The position numbers and the translations under genes were made by a program. A DNA stretch of 64,000 nt, taken from contig NZ_JAEACT010000002.1 of the NCBI RefSeq assembly GCF_021432385.1, forward strand, positions 62,001 to 126,000, written 5' to 3'. This document shows positions 34,211 through 44,169 of the stretch, piece after piece. Under the pieces are notes generated by a model that worked only from the letters and a program-made list of their open reading frames with translations, was not told the DNA's origin and did no database searches. This DNA comes from Clostridium hydrogenum. Its GTDB lineage: Bacteria > Bacillota > Clostridia > Clostridiales > Clostridiaceae. How positions within the stretch are numbered: the first letter of the stretch is position 1; each line of letters starts with the position of its first letter.

Positions 34211-35020
34211 ATGAATAATAGGCAAAAATATCTTAAGGATATAAAAAAAGTTGTAATAAAGGTTGGAAGTTCAACTTTAACTCATCCAAATGGACTTTTA
34301 AATTTATATAGAATAGAACATCTAGCACGTCAAATTGCAGATTTAAACAATCGTGGATTGGAAGTTGTTCTTGTAACTTCAGGAGCCATAGGTGCAGGTT
34401 TTAGAAAACTTGGCTTTAAAGAAAAGCCTAAAAACATTCCAGAAAAACAAGCATCAGCAGCTGTAGGTCAAGGCATACTCATGCATACCTACGAAAAGTT
34501 TTTCTCTGAATACGGTCAAACAGTGGCACAAATTTTAATAACAAGAGAAGATTTAACAAATGAAGAGAGATTCTCAAATGCTCAAAATACATTCTCTGAA
34601 TTATTAAAAAGTGGAGTTATACCAATAGTAAATGAAAATGATGCCATAATAGTAGAAGAAATCAAATTTGGTGATAACGATACACTATCAGCTCATGTTG
34701 CTTCTCTAATTGGTGCTGACCTTTTAATTCTGCTATCTGACATTGATGGCTTGTACAACTGTAATCCAAGAACTAATCCAGATGCATTTCTCATAAATGA
34801 AGTGCCAGAAATAACAGAAGAAGTAGAAAATTCTGCTGGCGGCGCTGGTTCTAGCCTCGGTACTGGTGGAATGTTTACTAAAGTTAAGGCAGCAAAAATC
34901 GCAACAGAAGCTGGTATTTCAATGATAATTGCCAACGGAGAAAAACAAAATGTAATTATCAGTTTACTTAATTTTAATAATGAAGGAACATTATTTTTAT
35001 CCAAAAATTGGAGGAATTAA
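34211..35020 (+). CDS. proB: Glutamate 5-kinase
   Basis: 269 residues from ATG at 34211 ([28 protein letters not shown]); an in-frame TTG six codons earlier is possible, and neither start has a good ribosome site. The first enzyme of proline synthesis phosphorylates glutamate. Amino-acid-kinase marks are [41 protein letters not shown] [22 protein letters not shown] and LLSDIDGLY. It ends after the kinase domain and so lacks the C-terminal PUA domain of many ProB proteins, as is common in clostridia. The proA gene starts one base after its stop. Confidence 0.95.
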   Translation: MNNRQKYLKDIKKVVIKVGSSTLTHPNGLLNLYRIEHLARQIADLNNRGLEVVLVTSGAIGAGFRKLGFKEKPKNIPEKQASAAVGQGILMHTYEKFFSEYGQTVAQILITREDLTNEERFSNAQNTFSELLKSGVIPIVNENDAIIVEEIKFGDNDTLSAHVASLIGADLLILLSDIDGLYNCNPRTNPDAFLINEVPEITEEVENSAGGAGSSLGTGGMFTKVKAAKIATEAGISMIIANGEKQNVIISLLNFNNEGTLFLSKNWRN

Positions 35021-35021
35021 T

Positions 35022-36284
35022 ATGGATTTAAGGGAATATGTAATAAATCTTGCCAAAGCATCAAAAATTGCAGCTAAAAAGTTGTCCTATGAAAACACAA
35101 ATATTAAAAATAGTGCTCTTTTAATGATGAGTGATGCTATCTTAGAAAACAAAGCTTATATAATATCCGAAAATGCAAAAGACATTGCCAATGCCAAAGA
35201 AGCTGGAATTTCAGAAGCCTTTATAGATAGGCTTACGCTTACAGAAAAAAGATTGATTGAAATGTCAGAAGGTTTAAAAGCTACTGCTGCCTTGCCTGAT
35301 CCTATTGGTGAAGTAGTAAAGATGTGGAAAAGACCAAATGACCTTCAGATTGGTCAAGTAAGAGTCCCTTTGGGAGTTATAGGAATAATATTTGAGGCAA
35401 GACCAAATGTAACCGTTGATGCTGCTGCTTTATGTATAAAATCCGGCAATGCCGTTATATTAAGAGGCGGAAAAGAGGCCATAAATTCAAATATCGCAAT
35501 TACAAAGGTCATAACAAAAGCAGCTTGTGCGGCAGGTCTTCCTGAAAATAGCATACAGCTTATTAATGTTATTGACAGAGAAGCTGTTAATATAATGATG
35601 AAACTAAACGAGTATATAGATGTAATCATTCCTAGGGGTGGAGCTGGTTTAATTAAGAATGTAGTTGAAAATTCAACTGTTCCTGTAATACAAACCGGTG
35701 TTGGCAACTGCCACATTTACGTTGATAAAGATGCTGACTTCTCCATGGCTGAAAATATTGTAATCAATGCAAAGGTACAGCGTCCATCTGTCTGCAATGC
35801 CATGGAAACTTTACTCGTTCATAAGGACATAGCAAAGGATTTTTTACCTCATATGTGTGAAACCTTGAAAGCTCATAAAGTTCAAATACGTGGCTGCGAG
35901 GTAACCCAAAAAATAGTAACTAATGTTGAAATTATTCCTGCAACAGAAGAAGACTTTAAAGTAGAATTTCTTGACTTAATTATAGCTGTGAAGGTTGTTG
36001 ATTCTGTGGATGCTGCCATAGACCATATATTTAAATATGGTACTAAACATTCAGAAGCAATAATAACAAATAACTATTTCACTTCTCAAAAATTCTTAGC
36101 AGAAGTCGATGCTGCTGCTGTATATATAAATGCTTCAACTAGATTTACTGACGGAGGACAATTTGGCTTTGGCGGTGAAATAGGAATAAGTACACAAAAG
36201 CTTCATGCAAGAGGCCCTATGGGATTAAATGAACTTACAACACTTAAATATATAATATACGGAAATGGGCAAATTAGAGAATAA
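35022..36284 (+). CDS. proA: Glutamate-5-semialdehyde dehydrogenase (gamma-glutamyl phosphate reductase)
   Basis: 420 residues from ATG at 35022 with GGAGG seven bases upstream, inside the end of proB. Second enzyme of proline synthesis: reduces gamma-glutamyl phosphate with NADPH. Aldehyde dehydrogenase-type features are IGIIFEARPNVTVDAAALCIKSGNAVILRGGKEA, GAGLIKNVVENSTVPVI, and the catalytic cysteine in QRPSVCNAMETLLVH. The end contains FGFGGEIGISTQKLHARGPMGL, the C-terminal family signature. Translationally coupled to proB, presumably acting in a complex that protects the labile phosphate intermediate. Confidence 0.96.
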   Translation: MDLREYVINLAKASKIAAKKLSYENTNIKNSALLMMSDAILENKAYIISENAKDIANAKEAGISEAFIDRLTLTEKRLIEMSEGLKATAALPDPIGEVVKMWKRPNDLQIGQVRVPLGVIGIIFEARPNVTVDAAALCIKSGNAVILRGGKEAINSNIAITKVITKAACAAGLPENSIQLINVIDREAVNIMMKLNEYIDVIIPRGGAGLIKNVVENSTVPVIQTGVGNCHIYVDKDADFSMAENIVINAKVQRPSVCNAMETLLVHKDIAKDFLPHMCETLKAHKVQIRGCEVTQKIVTNVEIIPATEEDFKVEFLDLIIAVKVVDSVDAAIDHIFKYGTKHSEAIITNNYFTSQKFLAEVDAAAVYINASTRFTDGGQFGFGGEIGISTQKLHARGPMGLNELTTLKYIIYGNGQIRE

Positions 36285-36313
36285 ACTTATTTATAGAAAG
36301 AAGGGGTAAATTA

Positions 36314-36565
36314 ATGAAGGTTAAAATAGGTCAAATTATCAAATTTCAAAAGGATCATTATATTGCTCTTGAAAAAGGCGGAAAAGCTCTTGTTAAGAAG
36401 GGAGATACTGCTAGAGTTTTAAAGAAAATTGATGAAACAACTGGTGAAATAGTTTATTTAACTGGCGAAGCAAGAGACAAATGTCAATATGTTAAACTTG
36501 AAGTAGATGACAATTTAGATGCAGATGCTATAGCAAAGCAGATTTTACGGGGAATGGGACAATAA
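36314..36565 (+). CDS. Small hypothetical protein downstream of proA (83 aa)
   Basis: Not recognised. 83 residues starting MKVKIGQIIKFQKDHYIALEKGGKALVKKGDTARVLKKI; the first half alternates charged and hydrophobic residues like a small SH3- or cupin-like beta barrel, the rest is helical and acidic (EVDDNLDADAIAKQIL). No signal peptide. AGAAGGGG precedes the ATG. It lies 29 bases after proA and is probably transcribed with it, but the sequence gives no hint of a role in proline synthesis. A 98-bp MITE-like element follows. Confidence 0.65.
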   Translation: MKVKIGQIIKFQKDHYIALEKGGKALVKKGDTARVLKKIDETTGEIVYLTGEARDKCQYVKLEVDDNLDADAIAKQILRGMGQ

Positions 36566-36585
36566 TGCTATCTCTTAACATTTAT

Positions 36586-36683
36586 AGATAAACCATTTCA
36601 ACTACCAAAATCAATTTGCATCATAATGCCAAGAAGACGGCATTTTGATACAAATTAATTTTCAAGTTTCAAGTGGTTTATCT
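36586..36683. repeat. 98-bp MITE-like element P, copy 2
   Basis: AGATAAACCA ... TGGTTTATCT ends; the inner stem has AATGCC and GGCATT around AAGAAGAC. Same length and plan as 2307-2404 and 48415-48512. It lies between the small hypothetical gene and the Uma2 gene, and its right end supplies sequence just before that gene's ribosome site. Confidence 0.88.
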
Positions 36684-36713
36684 TTAATTCGATTGTAAAG
36701 GAGCGATTAAAAA

Positions 36714-37304
36714 ATGAGTACTACTGCTGAAGATAAATTATATACCTATTCTGACTATATAACTTTTCCTGAAGGCAAACGTATTGAAATTATAGATGGT
36801 TATATATATAATATGGCTACCGCTCCAACAAGAATACATCAAGAAATTATAATGGAACTTTCTGCTGAAATACGAAATTATATTAAACATAACAATGGAA
36901 ATTGTAAGGTATATCCTGCACCTTTTGATGTAATATTGAAGAATGAAGATGAAGAAGCTTCTAATAATAAAAATGTAGTTCAACCAGATATTTCAGTTAT
37001 ATGCGACAAAAATAAACTTACAGATAGAGGCTGCACAGGCTCACCGGACATGATTATTGAGGTGGTATCACCATTTAATCCTAATAGTGATTATATAAGA
37101 AAATTAAATCTATACGACCACTATAAAATACGTGAATATTGGATAGTTAATCCTATGAAGAAAACTATACTAGTATATAAGCTTGATGAAAATAATCAAT
37201 ATGCAGCTCCTGAAAGCTATACTTTTAAGGATAAAATAAATGTTTCAATATATGATAATTTAGAAATTGATTTTAATAAATTAGATTTAGATCAAAGAAA
37301 ATAA
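36714..37304 (+). CDS. Uma2 family endonuclease-like protein (DUF820)
   Basis: 196 residues with the PD-(D/E)XK-type core of the Uma2 family: YTYSDYITFPEGKRIEIIDGYIYNM (first Glu), VYPAPFDVIL, VQPDISVIC (Asp) and SPDMIIEVVSP (Glu-x-Val), then LYDHYKIREYWIVNPMKKTILVY. The family is very abundant in cyanobacteria and present in clostridia; nuclease activity is predicted but the biological role is unknown, and some copies travel with mobile DNA. AAAGGAGCG precedes the ATG. It sits between a MITE-like element and a LIR, so this is a repeat-rich neighbourhood. Confidence 0.88.
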   Translation: MSTTAEDKLYTYSDYITFPEGKRIEIIDGYIYNMATAPTRIHQEIIMELSAEIRNYIKHNNGNCKVYPAPFDVILKNEDEEASNNKNVVQPDISVICDKNKLTDRGCTGSPDMIIEVVSPFNPNSDYIRKLNLYDHYKIREYWIVNPMKKTILVYKLDENNQYAAPESYTFKDKINVSIYDNLEIDFNKLDLDQRK

Positions 37305-37356
37305 AAGATTTGGACTGACGCACTAAGATTATTTAATATATAATTTAAAATTATTG

Positions 37357-37756
37357 CGAACAAAGGTGTAGTGCAAGCTTTTAATATCTATCAAAAGTTC
37401 CTGCGCCCAAATTTTATAATACAAACTTATTTAAACATTGGAAATAAAGGTGTTGTATAAATATCAAAATAACAAGGGACAGGTGCATTAAAAAATGATG
37501 CGGTATACGAGTGTCGAAAAAATATTTTAAATAAAATTGTATAAACCTTAGTTGGGAATTTTTTGAAAACTTTAGAACTTTCAATTGTTTGAGCAGCATC
37601 TCAGCGAGTTATTGAAAGTTCTTAAGTTTTCGAAAAATTTGCCACTTAGGTTTATTAATTTTATTTAAGATTTCGAGATACCCGTAGACCACATTATTTT
37701 TAATGTACCTGTCCCTTGTTATTTGGTTTTGCACTACACCTTTGTTCGCAATCTTT
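37357..37756. repeat. Long inverted repeat LIR-10
   Basis: Outer arms GCGAACAAAGGTGTAGTGCA and GCACTACACCTTTGTTCGC, then GGGACAGGTGCATTAAAA with TTAATGTACCTGTCCC. Apex CTTTCAATTGTTTGAGC ... GCGAGTTATTGAAAG. The left arm has about 80 extra bases at 37380-37455 similar to LIR-2. A short open frame inside is spurious. Confidence 0.87.
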
Positions 37757-37810
37757 AATTATTGTGTATAAAATAATTTTGTGCAACATCCCCAACATTG
37801 TACTCTGTTT

Positions 37811-38575
37811 CTAAAGTTTTATTGCACACTCCAATGCAACTACAAGTAATTTTTCTTTTTGAGATAATAAGTGTTTTCCAAGTCCTCGTATGTCCCAATT
37901 AGGTGAATCTAGATTATCTGCTGCATATAAAAATTGTGCAAATCTTACATTTCTAAATTTAGTTACAGCTGCCAGTGCTGAACATTCCATTTCAACACAA
38001 ATACAGCCTCTCTTTTTTCTATTTTCTAGCTTCGCTTTTGTTTCTCTGTATACTCCATCCGTAGTCCACGTTTTTCCTAAAACATATGGATATCCTAAAT
38101 TATCTAAAACATTTACTACAGTATCAACAGATTTATTTTCTAATTCTACTTCTTCTGAAACTGGAAGATAATGATAGCTTGTACCTTCATCACGTACAGC
38201 AGAAGTAGGAACAATAATGTGTCCATCGGCTATTTCATGATTTAATACTCCACACGAACCAAATAAAACAATTTTTTCTACACCCATTGCTATAATTTCT
38301 TCAAAAGCCGCCGCACAGGATGGTGCACCAACAAATGCTTTAAATATTGCAACTGCTTCACCTTTATATACAATTTTATAAATTGGCTCTGCCCCATTCG
38401 CAGAAGTAATCTCGCCTAATTGCTCAACATTGTCCCATTCCTTTAAGCTTTCAAATAACTTTCCTGAAAAAGTACCTACTGCAACTTTAGGAAAATTATC
38501 AGACTTTTTTACCATCATGCTTGGTTCAAGAATTGCGGATTTATCGTAATCAAAATCATTTAGAATATTTTCCAA
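37811..38575 (-). CDS. Nucleoside phosphorylase (uridine phosphorylase-like)
   Basis: 254 residues of the PNP/UDP phosphorylase superfamily, which splits nucleosides with phosphate to base and ribose-1-phosphate in the cytoplasm. Visible are the phosphate-side loop VAVGTFSG, FVGAPSCAAAFEEIIAMGVEKIVLFGSCGVL (the central signature), the TSAVRDEGTSYHY loop, and ICVEMECSALAAVTKF with the ribose-binding EME motif. The base preference cannot be settled; the layout fits uridine phosphorylase-like members. The start is TTG with GAAGGCGAG upstream. It lies 68 bases after a YhhN-type membrane gene on the same strand. Confidence 0.88.
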   Translation of the reverse strand: MENILNDFDYDKSAILEPSMMVKKSDNFPKVAVGTFSGKLFESLKEWDNVEQLGEITSANGAEPIYKIVYKGEAVAIFKAFVGAPSCAAAFEEIIAMGVEKIVLFGSCGVLNHEIADGHIIVPTSAVRDEGTSYHYLPVSEEVELENKSVDTVVNVLDNLGYPYVLGKTWTTDGVYRETKAKLENRKKRGCICVEMECSALAAVTKFRNVRFAQFLYAADNLDSPNWDIRGLGKHLLSQKEKLLVVALECAIKL

Positions 38576-38643
38576 TATGCTCGCCTTCTTTCTAAATTCA
38601 TTATAGCTATTGATATCACTTACCCCAAAATACTTTTATAATA

Positions 38644-39336
38644 TTATTTATCAAAGGTTTTAATGTTATTATGATAAATTATACCATATAAAGCAATTAT
38701 ATAAGTTGTCCATATTATAATGCTGGAATAAGCAATTGTTGTAGTTTCACTTATAATTACAAAGCTATCAGAAAACATAAAAAATACTGCTCCAATTGCA
38801 ACTTTTAAATATTGTTTTTGATTTTTGTATAGTGATACTGCCATGGCAGCCATAGTTGTTATACATATTCCATATACTAAACTTCCAAACTTAAGTATTC
38901 CTGCACTTGGCATGTCTTTAAATTTTAAACTCCACAAGCTTATTAGGACTATATAGTATATTGCCGCGCTTATATAAAATCCACTATTAAATACAGAACC
39001 ATTCTTTTCCTTTATAGTTTTAACGTATGCTATTATAAAAAGTATATGAGCAATTGCAAACGCGCTGCCACCAAATGCAATACCTCCAGGAATAAACTTT
39101 GCTAATATCAAATCTCCTAGAAAGCAAAAAAACATTCCTCTTGATACATACTTACTATATACACTTCTATTTTTCAGCCATAAATAGCATGAGGTTATAA
39201 AAAATATACAACTTACTAGCATAGCCGCATATTGATTCACTTCTCTGCCCTTGCCTAATATTATTCCCACCATAAGAATTATTAATTGAAAAATAAATAT
39301 CAACTTAGTTTTGCAAAACTTTAATCCTAAAAACAT
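38644..39336 (-). CDS. YhhN family membrane protein (lysoplasmalogenase-like)
   Basis: 230 residues with about eight membrane helices. Family-type motifs are FFCFLGDLILAKFIPGG (conserved GD), AFAIAHILFIIAY, FFMFSDSFVIISE (conserved SD) and YIIALYGIIYHN at the end. Eukaryotic TMEM86 and some bacterial relatives hydrolyse the vinyl-ether bond of lysoplasmalogen; clostridia make plasmalogens, so that activity is plausible here, but it is inference. GAGGGGAATAGT precedes the ATG. Followed on the same strand by a nucleoside phosphorylase gene. Confidence 0.82.
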   Translation of the reverse strand: MFLGLKFCKTKLIFIFQLIILMVGIILGKGREVNQYAAMLVSCIFFITSCYLWLKNRSVYSKYVSRGMFFCFLGDLILAKFIPGGIAFGGSAFAIAHILFIIAYVKTIKEKNGSVFNSGFYISAAIYYIVLISLWSLKFKDMPSAGILKFGSLVYGICITTMAAMAVSLYKNQKQYLKVAIGAVFFMFSDSFVIISETTTIAYSSIIIWTTYIIALYGIIYHNNIKTFDK

Positions 39337-39458
39337 ACTATTCCCCTCTCACAAATTACTTATACTTAATATATGCTTTTAATACTATATTTATCTTCTT
39401 ACCCTTATTACGATGAAATTATATTGATATGAATGTATTGTTGTAAATAAAATTTCAA

Positions 39459-39500
39459 AAAAATAGTAGCAACCAATCCAAATTGGTTGCTACTATTTTA
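39459..39500. terminator. Terminator hairpin downstream of asnS
   Basis: AAAATAGTAGCAACCAA (39460-39476) and TTGGTTGCTACTATTTT (39483-39499) form a perfect 17-bp stem with a six-base loop, A and T runs on either side. The rest of 39337-39616 shows nothing more. Confidence 0.9.
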
Positions 39501-39616
39501 AAGCATATAACAGTGTTACCAGTTATCTATTAACAACTGAATTGTATAACTGCAGGGTTCTCATATCAACCCGTTTTTATTGTCTTATTTAATATTACTT
39601 ATGAAATTTTTCAATG

Positions 39617-41008
39617 CTAGAATTCAGCACTTCCAGTGGTTCTAGGGAATGGTATTACGTCCCTTATGTTAGATATTCCTGTTAAGTACATTATCATTCT
39701 TTCAAAGCCAAGTCCGTAACCAGCGTGCTTTGTTTCTCCGTATTTTCTAAGCTCTAAGTACCACCAGTAATCCTCTTTGTTAAGCTTTAATTCATCCATT
39801 CTCTTTTCTAAAACATCAAGTCTTTCTTCTCTTTGGCTTCCTCCTATAATTTCTCCTATTCCTGGAACTAGAAGGTCTGCTGCTGCAACAGTTTTGTTAT
39901 CATCATTCATTCTCATATAGAAGGCTTTTATATCCTTAGGATAATCTGTTACAAATATAGGCTTTTTAAATACTTGCTCTGTTAAATATCTTTCATGCTC
40001 AGTTTGAAGATCTATTCCCCATTCAACTGGATATTGGAATTCTGCCCCTGATTTCTGAAGTATATCAACTGCTTCTGTATAAGGTACTCTTCCAAATTCA
40101 TTGTTTACTACATTATGTAATCTTTCAAAAAGACCTTTATCTATGAACTTGTTAAAGAATTCCATCTCTTCTGGTGCCTTTTCCATAACGTAGTTTATTA
40201 TGTACTTAACCATTTCTTCTGCAACATCCATGTAATCTTTTAATTCTGCAAAAGCCATTTCAGGCTCTACCATCCAGAACTCAGCCGCATGCCTTGCAGT
40301 ATTTGAATTTTCTGCTCTAAAAGTAGGTCCAAAAGTGTATACATCTCTAAACGCAAGTGCAAAAGTTTCAGCAGAAAGCTGACCACTTACTGTAAGATTT
40401 GTCTTCTTACCAAAGAAATCCTTTGTATAATCAATTTCACCCTTGTCATTTCTAGGCGGATTATTTAAATCTAAAGTTGTTATCTGAAACATTTCTCCAG
40501 CACCTTCAGCATCACTGGCAGTTATAATAGGTGTATTTGCATATACGAAATCTCTGTCCTGAAAGAACTTATGTATTGCATATGCTGCTAAAGAACGTAC
40601 TCTAAATACTGCTGAAAATGTATTACTTCTAGGTCTTAAATGCGCAATAGTTCTTAAATATTCAAGTGTGTGTCTCTTTTTTTGAAGTGGATAATCTGTA
40701 TTTGATTTTCCTTCTAAAGTAACCTTTGATGCATGAATTTCAAAAGGCTGTTTTGCATCTGGAGTTAATACAAGTTCTCCTTCTACTCCAACTGTTGAGT
40801 TTATAATAAACTTTGAAATTTCATCAAAGTTTTCAAGTTTATCTTCAAAAACTACTTGAATGCTTTTAAAGAAACTTCCATCATTTAATTCCATAAATCC
40901 GAATACTTTTGATGATCTTATTGTTCTAACCCAACCACAAATTTTAATTTGCTTTCCTGAATAATTCTCAGGTGAGGCATAAATCTGCTTAATAACTGTG
41001 TTTTCCAT
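39617..41008 (-). CDS. asnS: Asparagine-tRNA ligase
   Basis: 463 residues, the normal length. Charges tRNA-Asn with asparagine. The N-terminal OB-fold anticodon-binding domain is [30 protein letters not shown]. Class II motifs: motif 2 [30 protein letters not shown] and motif 3 [28 protein letters not shown]. The [11 protein letters not shown] form and the lack of an aspartate-type GAD domain separate it from AspS. GGAGGAAATAAG precedes the ATG. A degenerate AGAGTAC element lies just upstream; no T-box leader was recognised. Confidence 0.96.
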   Translation of the reverse strand: MENTVIKQIYASPENYSGKQIKICGWVRTIRSSKVFGFMELNDGSFFKSIQVVFEDKLENFDEISKFIINSTVGVEGELVLTPDAKQPFEIHASKVTLEGKSNTDYPLQKKRHTLEYLRTIAHLRPRSNTFSAVFRVRSLAAYAIHKFFQDRDFVYANTPIITASDAEGAGEMFQITTLDLNNPPRNDKGEIDYTKDFFGKKTNLTVSGQLSAETFALAFRDVYTFGPTFRAENSNTARHAAEFWMVEPEMAFAELKDYMDVAEEMVKYIINYVMEKAPEEMEFFNKFIDKGLFERLHNVVNNEFGRVPYTEAVDILQKSGAEFQYPVEWGIDLQTEHERYLTEQVFKKPIFVTDYPKDIKAFYMRMNDDNKTVAAADLLVPGIGEIIGGSQREERLDVLEKRMDELKLNKEDYWWYLELRKYGETKHAGYGLGFERMIMYLTGISNIRDVIPFPRTTGSAEF

Positions 41009-41037
41009 CTTATTTCCTCCAATAATTAAAAATTTGA

Positions 41038-41155
41038 TTCAAAGTACAGATGATAGAGTACAGTGAATGTTGATTTTCCTCCGTTAACACTACGAAAAAT
41101 CTTGTAATTTATTATTTTAAGATTTTCTGCTTCAGCAGAAAATCATTCTTTATAA
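41038..41155. repeat. AGAGTAC element H, degenerate
   Basis: Left AAAGTACAGATGATAGAGTA; internal TTTTCCTCCGTTAAC and the GATTTTCTGCTTCAGCAGAAAATC hairpin. The right tandem is absent. It lies in the asnS-hppA divergent gap (41009-41412), whose remaining part is AT-rich promoter-like DNA. Confidence 0.7.
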
Positions 41156-41412
41156 TTAAAATTATTTATTACACGAATTATAATATCACAACACCGCCGT
41201 ATGTCAACTTAATTATAAAAAGTACATTTAAAATTACCTAATATTGCAAATTTACTAAATTACATAATATTTACAATTTGTAGTGCATATGATTTATACA
41301 GGGTGTATAATTAGTATGTACCAATTATACAATTAATTTAAAGGGAGGTGAATACTGTTACAGAAATTTTGTGTGCACTAATATTAAATAATTTAATAAA
41401 GGGGTGTATGTC

Positions 41413-43536
41413 ATGGTTTCATATTGTATAATTTATGGTGTTATATGTATTTCTATCTTAGCTATTCTATACCTTGCTAACTTTATATTTAAGCAGGACA
41501 AGGGTACAGAGAATATGCAGCAAATTTCAAATGCTATCAAAGAAGGTGCAATGGCCTTTTTAAAAAGGCAGTATAAAACAATAGCACTTTTATCTATTTT
41601 TGCTCTTATCGTAATCGTTTTAGCAAACTATTTCGGAAATTCGTCAAAGGGTTCAAGCGAGGCTTTGCGTATAGCAATTCATACTGGTTTTGCCTTCATC
41701 ATAGGTGCTTTATGCTCTGCAATATCAGGCTATATAGGAATGTATATGGCTGTAAATTCAAACATACGAGCTGCCGCTAGTGCTAAAAAAGGTCTTAACA
41801 AAGCTCTTCAAATAGCACTAAAAGGCGGAGCTGTAACAGGCCTTGCAGTTACAACTTTATCATTATTTGGTGTAGCCACTCTATTCTTACTATATGGTGG
41901 TGCTTCAAGTGATGCCAATTTAATCAAAGAGGCTCCATCTTTAATTGTAGGTTTTGGATTTGGTGCTTCTTTTGTTGCATTATTTGCACAGCTCGGTGGT
42001 GGAATATACACAAAAGCTGCTGATGTAGGTGCTGATCTTGTTGGTAAAGTAGAAGCTGGAATACCTGAGGATGATCCTAGAAACCCTGCCGTAGTTGCCG
42101 ATCTTGTTGGTGATAACGTAGGCGATTGTGCTGGAAGAGGTGCTGATCTTTTTGAATCAACTGCTGCTGAAAACATAGGTGCTATGATATTAGGAGTCGC
42201 CTTATATCCTATCTTTGGTATAAAAGGTATCCTATTCCCCTTAGTCGCTCGTGCACTAGGTATTCTTTCATCTATAATTGGTGTATTTTTAGTCAAAGTA
42301 AAAAATGATAATGATGACCCTATGAAATCACTTGAAATCGGATTTGTCATAACTTCTGTATTAAATTTAATACTATTAGCCTTTGTAACAAAATTCATGT
42401 TAAATGGTAAAAATGATAATGTTAACTTCTGGATTCTTTATGGATGCGTTGTTACAGGAATAGTATTAAGCTTCATATTTGTTTGGACAACTAATTACTA
42501 CACTTCGATAAATAAGAGACCTGTAAAAGAAATTTCAAATGCCTGTGAAACAGGTGCTGGAACTAACATTATAAAAGGTGTATCTGTTGGAATGGAATCA
42601 ACCGCTCTTCCTGTAATCTTTATATCACTTGCAATATTTATAGCCTACAAGCTTGGTGAAGCTGCTCTTCCTGGAACTGCTAATGCAGGACTTTATGGAA
42701 CTGCTATAGCAACAATGGGAATGCTTTCTAGCTGTGCTTATATCCTTGCTATGGATACCTTTGGACCTATAACTGATAATGCTGGTGGTATAACTGAAAT
42801 GTCTGGTGCGCCTGAAAAGGTTAGAGTTATAACTGACAGGCTTGATGCTTGTGGAAACACAACTAAAGCCTTAACAAAAGGATATGCTGTTGGTTCTGCT
42901 GCTCTTGCAACCTTCTTGTTATTCTCCGCTTATCTAGATGAAGTTAAAAAGATACTTGGTAAACCACTAAACTCATGGTTTGCTATTGATCTCGGAAAAC
43001 CAGAAGTATTTATTGGTGGCTTCATTGGTGCCATGATAGTATTCTTATTTAGTTCGACTGCCATTAGAGCCGTTGGAAATGCTGCTCAATATGTTATTCT
43101 TGAAGTAAGAAGACAATTTAAAGAAATACCTGGAATAATGTCAGGTAAGGCAAAACCAGATTATGCAAAGTGCGTTGATATCGTAACTAAAGGTGCTTTA
43201 AAAGAAATGGTTTTGCCAGGAGTTATTGTTATATTAACCCCTATACTAGTAGGAGTTCTTCTCGGTAAAGAAGCTGCTGGTGGATTCTTACTCGTAACTA
43301 CAATTGCAGGTGTTATAATGGCATTATTCCTAAACAACGGTGGTGGTGCTTGGGATAACGCTAAAAAACTTATTGAACTAGGTGAACATGGCGGTAAGAA
43401 TTCAGAAGCACACAAGGCCGCTGTTGTTGGCGATACTGTTGGTGATCCATTTAAAGATACTGCAGGTCCTTCACTTCACGTTTTGATAAAACTCGTAAGC
43501 ACATTAACCTTGGTATTTATATCATTGTTTAGATAA
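41413..43536 (+). CDS. hppA: Membrane-bound proton-translocating pyrophosphatase, K+-independent type
   Basis: 707 residues from ATG at 41413 (GGGGTG eight bases upstream; GTG at 41404 rejected). Multi-span membrane protein (about 16 helices) that couples pyrophosphate hydrolysis to ion pumping. Substrate motifs: GGGIYTKAADVGADLVGKVEAGIPEDDPRNPAVVADLVGDNVGD, DTFGPITDNAGGI and the C-terminal NNGGGAWDNAKK and KAAVVGDTVGDPFKDTAGPS. The signature GNTTKALTKG has Lys at the position where K+-dependent enzymes have Ala, which predicts the K+-independent, H+-pumping class. A 27-codon frame with GGGAGG runs into its start. Confidence 0.95.
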   Translation: MVSYCIIYGVICISILAILYLANFIFKQDKGTENMQQISNAIKEGAMAFLKRQYKTIALLSIFALIVIVLANYFGNSSKGSSEALRIAIHTGFAFIIGALCSAISGYIGMYMAVNSNIRAAASAKKGLNKALQIALKGGAVTGLAVTTLSLFGVATLFLLYGGASSDANLIKEAPSLIVGFGFGASFVALFAQLGGGIYTKAADVGADLVGKVEAGIPEDDPRNPAVVADLVGDNVGDCAGRGADLFESTAAENIGAMILGVALYPIFGIKGILFPLVARALGILSSIIGVFLVKVKNDNDDPMKSLEIGFVITSVLNLILLAFVTKFMLNGKNDNVNFWILYGCVVTGIVLSFIFVWTTNYYTSINKRPVKEISNACETGAGTNIIKGVSVGMESTALPVIFISLAIFIAYKLGEAALPGTANAGLYGTAIATMGMLSSCAYILAMDTFGPITDNAGGITEMSGAPEKVRVITDRLDACGNTTKALTKGYAVGSAALATFLLFSAYLDEVKKILGKPLNSWFAIDLGKPEVFIGGFIGAMIVFLFSSTAIRAVGNAAQYVILEVRRQFKEIPGIMSGKAKPDYAKCVDIVTKGALKEMVLPGVIVILTPILVGVLLGKEAAGGFLLVTTIAGVIMALFLNNGGGAWDNAKKLIELGEHGGKNSEAHKAAVVGDTVGDPFKDTAGPSLHVLIKLVSTLTLVFISLFR

Positions 43537-43547
43537 AACTTTTTAAA

Positions 43548-43858
43548 TATTGATAAACAAAGTGTAGTGCAAAATCAAAGAACATTTGGTAGGCGTAGAA
43601 AAATGATGTTAGTGAATAGCGGCTCAAAATCCTAAATGAAATTAATAAAACTAAGCGGCAAATTTTTTAAAGCTTAAGAGCTTTCGATAACTCGCAAAAA
43701 TACGCTCAGACAATCTAAAGCTCTAAATCTTTAAAAAATTTTCCACTAAGTTTTATAGAATTTTATTTTAGAAATTTTTTCGCCACTATTCCCTAACATC
43801 ATTTTTTTCCTACTCCTACCAAATGTTCTTTGATTAACCCACTACATCTTTGTTTCAC
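43548..43858. repeat. Long inverted repeat LIR-11
   Basis: Arms ACAAAGTGTAGTG and CACTACATCTTTGT, then AAAGAACATTTGGTAGGCGT with ACTCCTACCAAATGTTCTTT. Apex on the minus strand TTTAGATTGTCTGAGC ... GCGAGTTATCGAAAG, the same variant as LIR-9. It lies just downstream of hppA. Confidence 0.87.
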
Positions 43859-43973
43859 AATATATAATTATTTTGTAACTCAAAACAATAATCATAACAA
43901 TTTAAAAACCATTTCCTTGCACTACACCAAAATTCCATAGGCACGGAGGAATTTTCACCTTAAACCCCTGTAA

Positions 43974-44166
43974 ATGCGAAGTAAGTGTAGTTCAGGATGG
44001 TTTAAATAAAATTTTAAAAAAACTTAGAGTGAAATATTTAAAAGGCTTAGATGTTTCAATTGTCTGAGCGCCCAGCGAGTTATTGAAACATCTTAGGCTT
44101 TTAAATATTTTGCTCTTAGTTTTATTAATTTTATTTAATATCCTGGACTGCACTTACTTCGCAATA
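43974..44166. repeat. Long inverted repeat LIR-12
   Basis: Arms GCGAAGTAAGTGTAGTTCAG and CTGGACTGCACTTACTTCGC; apex TTTCAATTGTCTGAGC GCCCA GCGAGTTATTGAAA. It ends four bases before the stop of the kinase-like gene. A GGCACGGAGGAATTTT fragment of the R3 end lies before it. Confidence 0.88.
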
Positions 44167-44169
44167 ATT

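Noticed and set aside
41009..41412. T-box leader upstream of asnS
   Set aside because: The region contains a degenerate AGAGTAC element and AT-rich DNA; the conserved T-box sequence was not seen on the asnS strand.
43161..43415. Minus-strand and other antisense open frames inside hppA, asnS, ABC-F and MCP genes
   Set aside because: They lie fully opposite well-supported genes, have no ribosome sites and composition typical of shadow frames.
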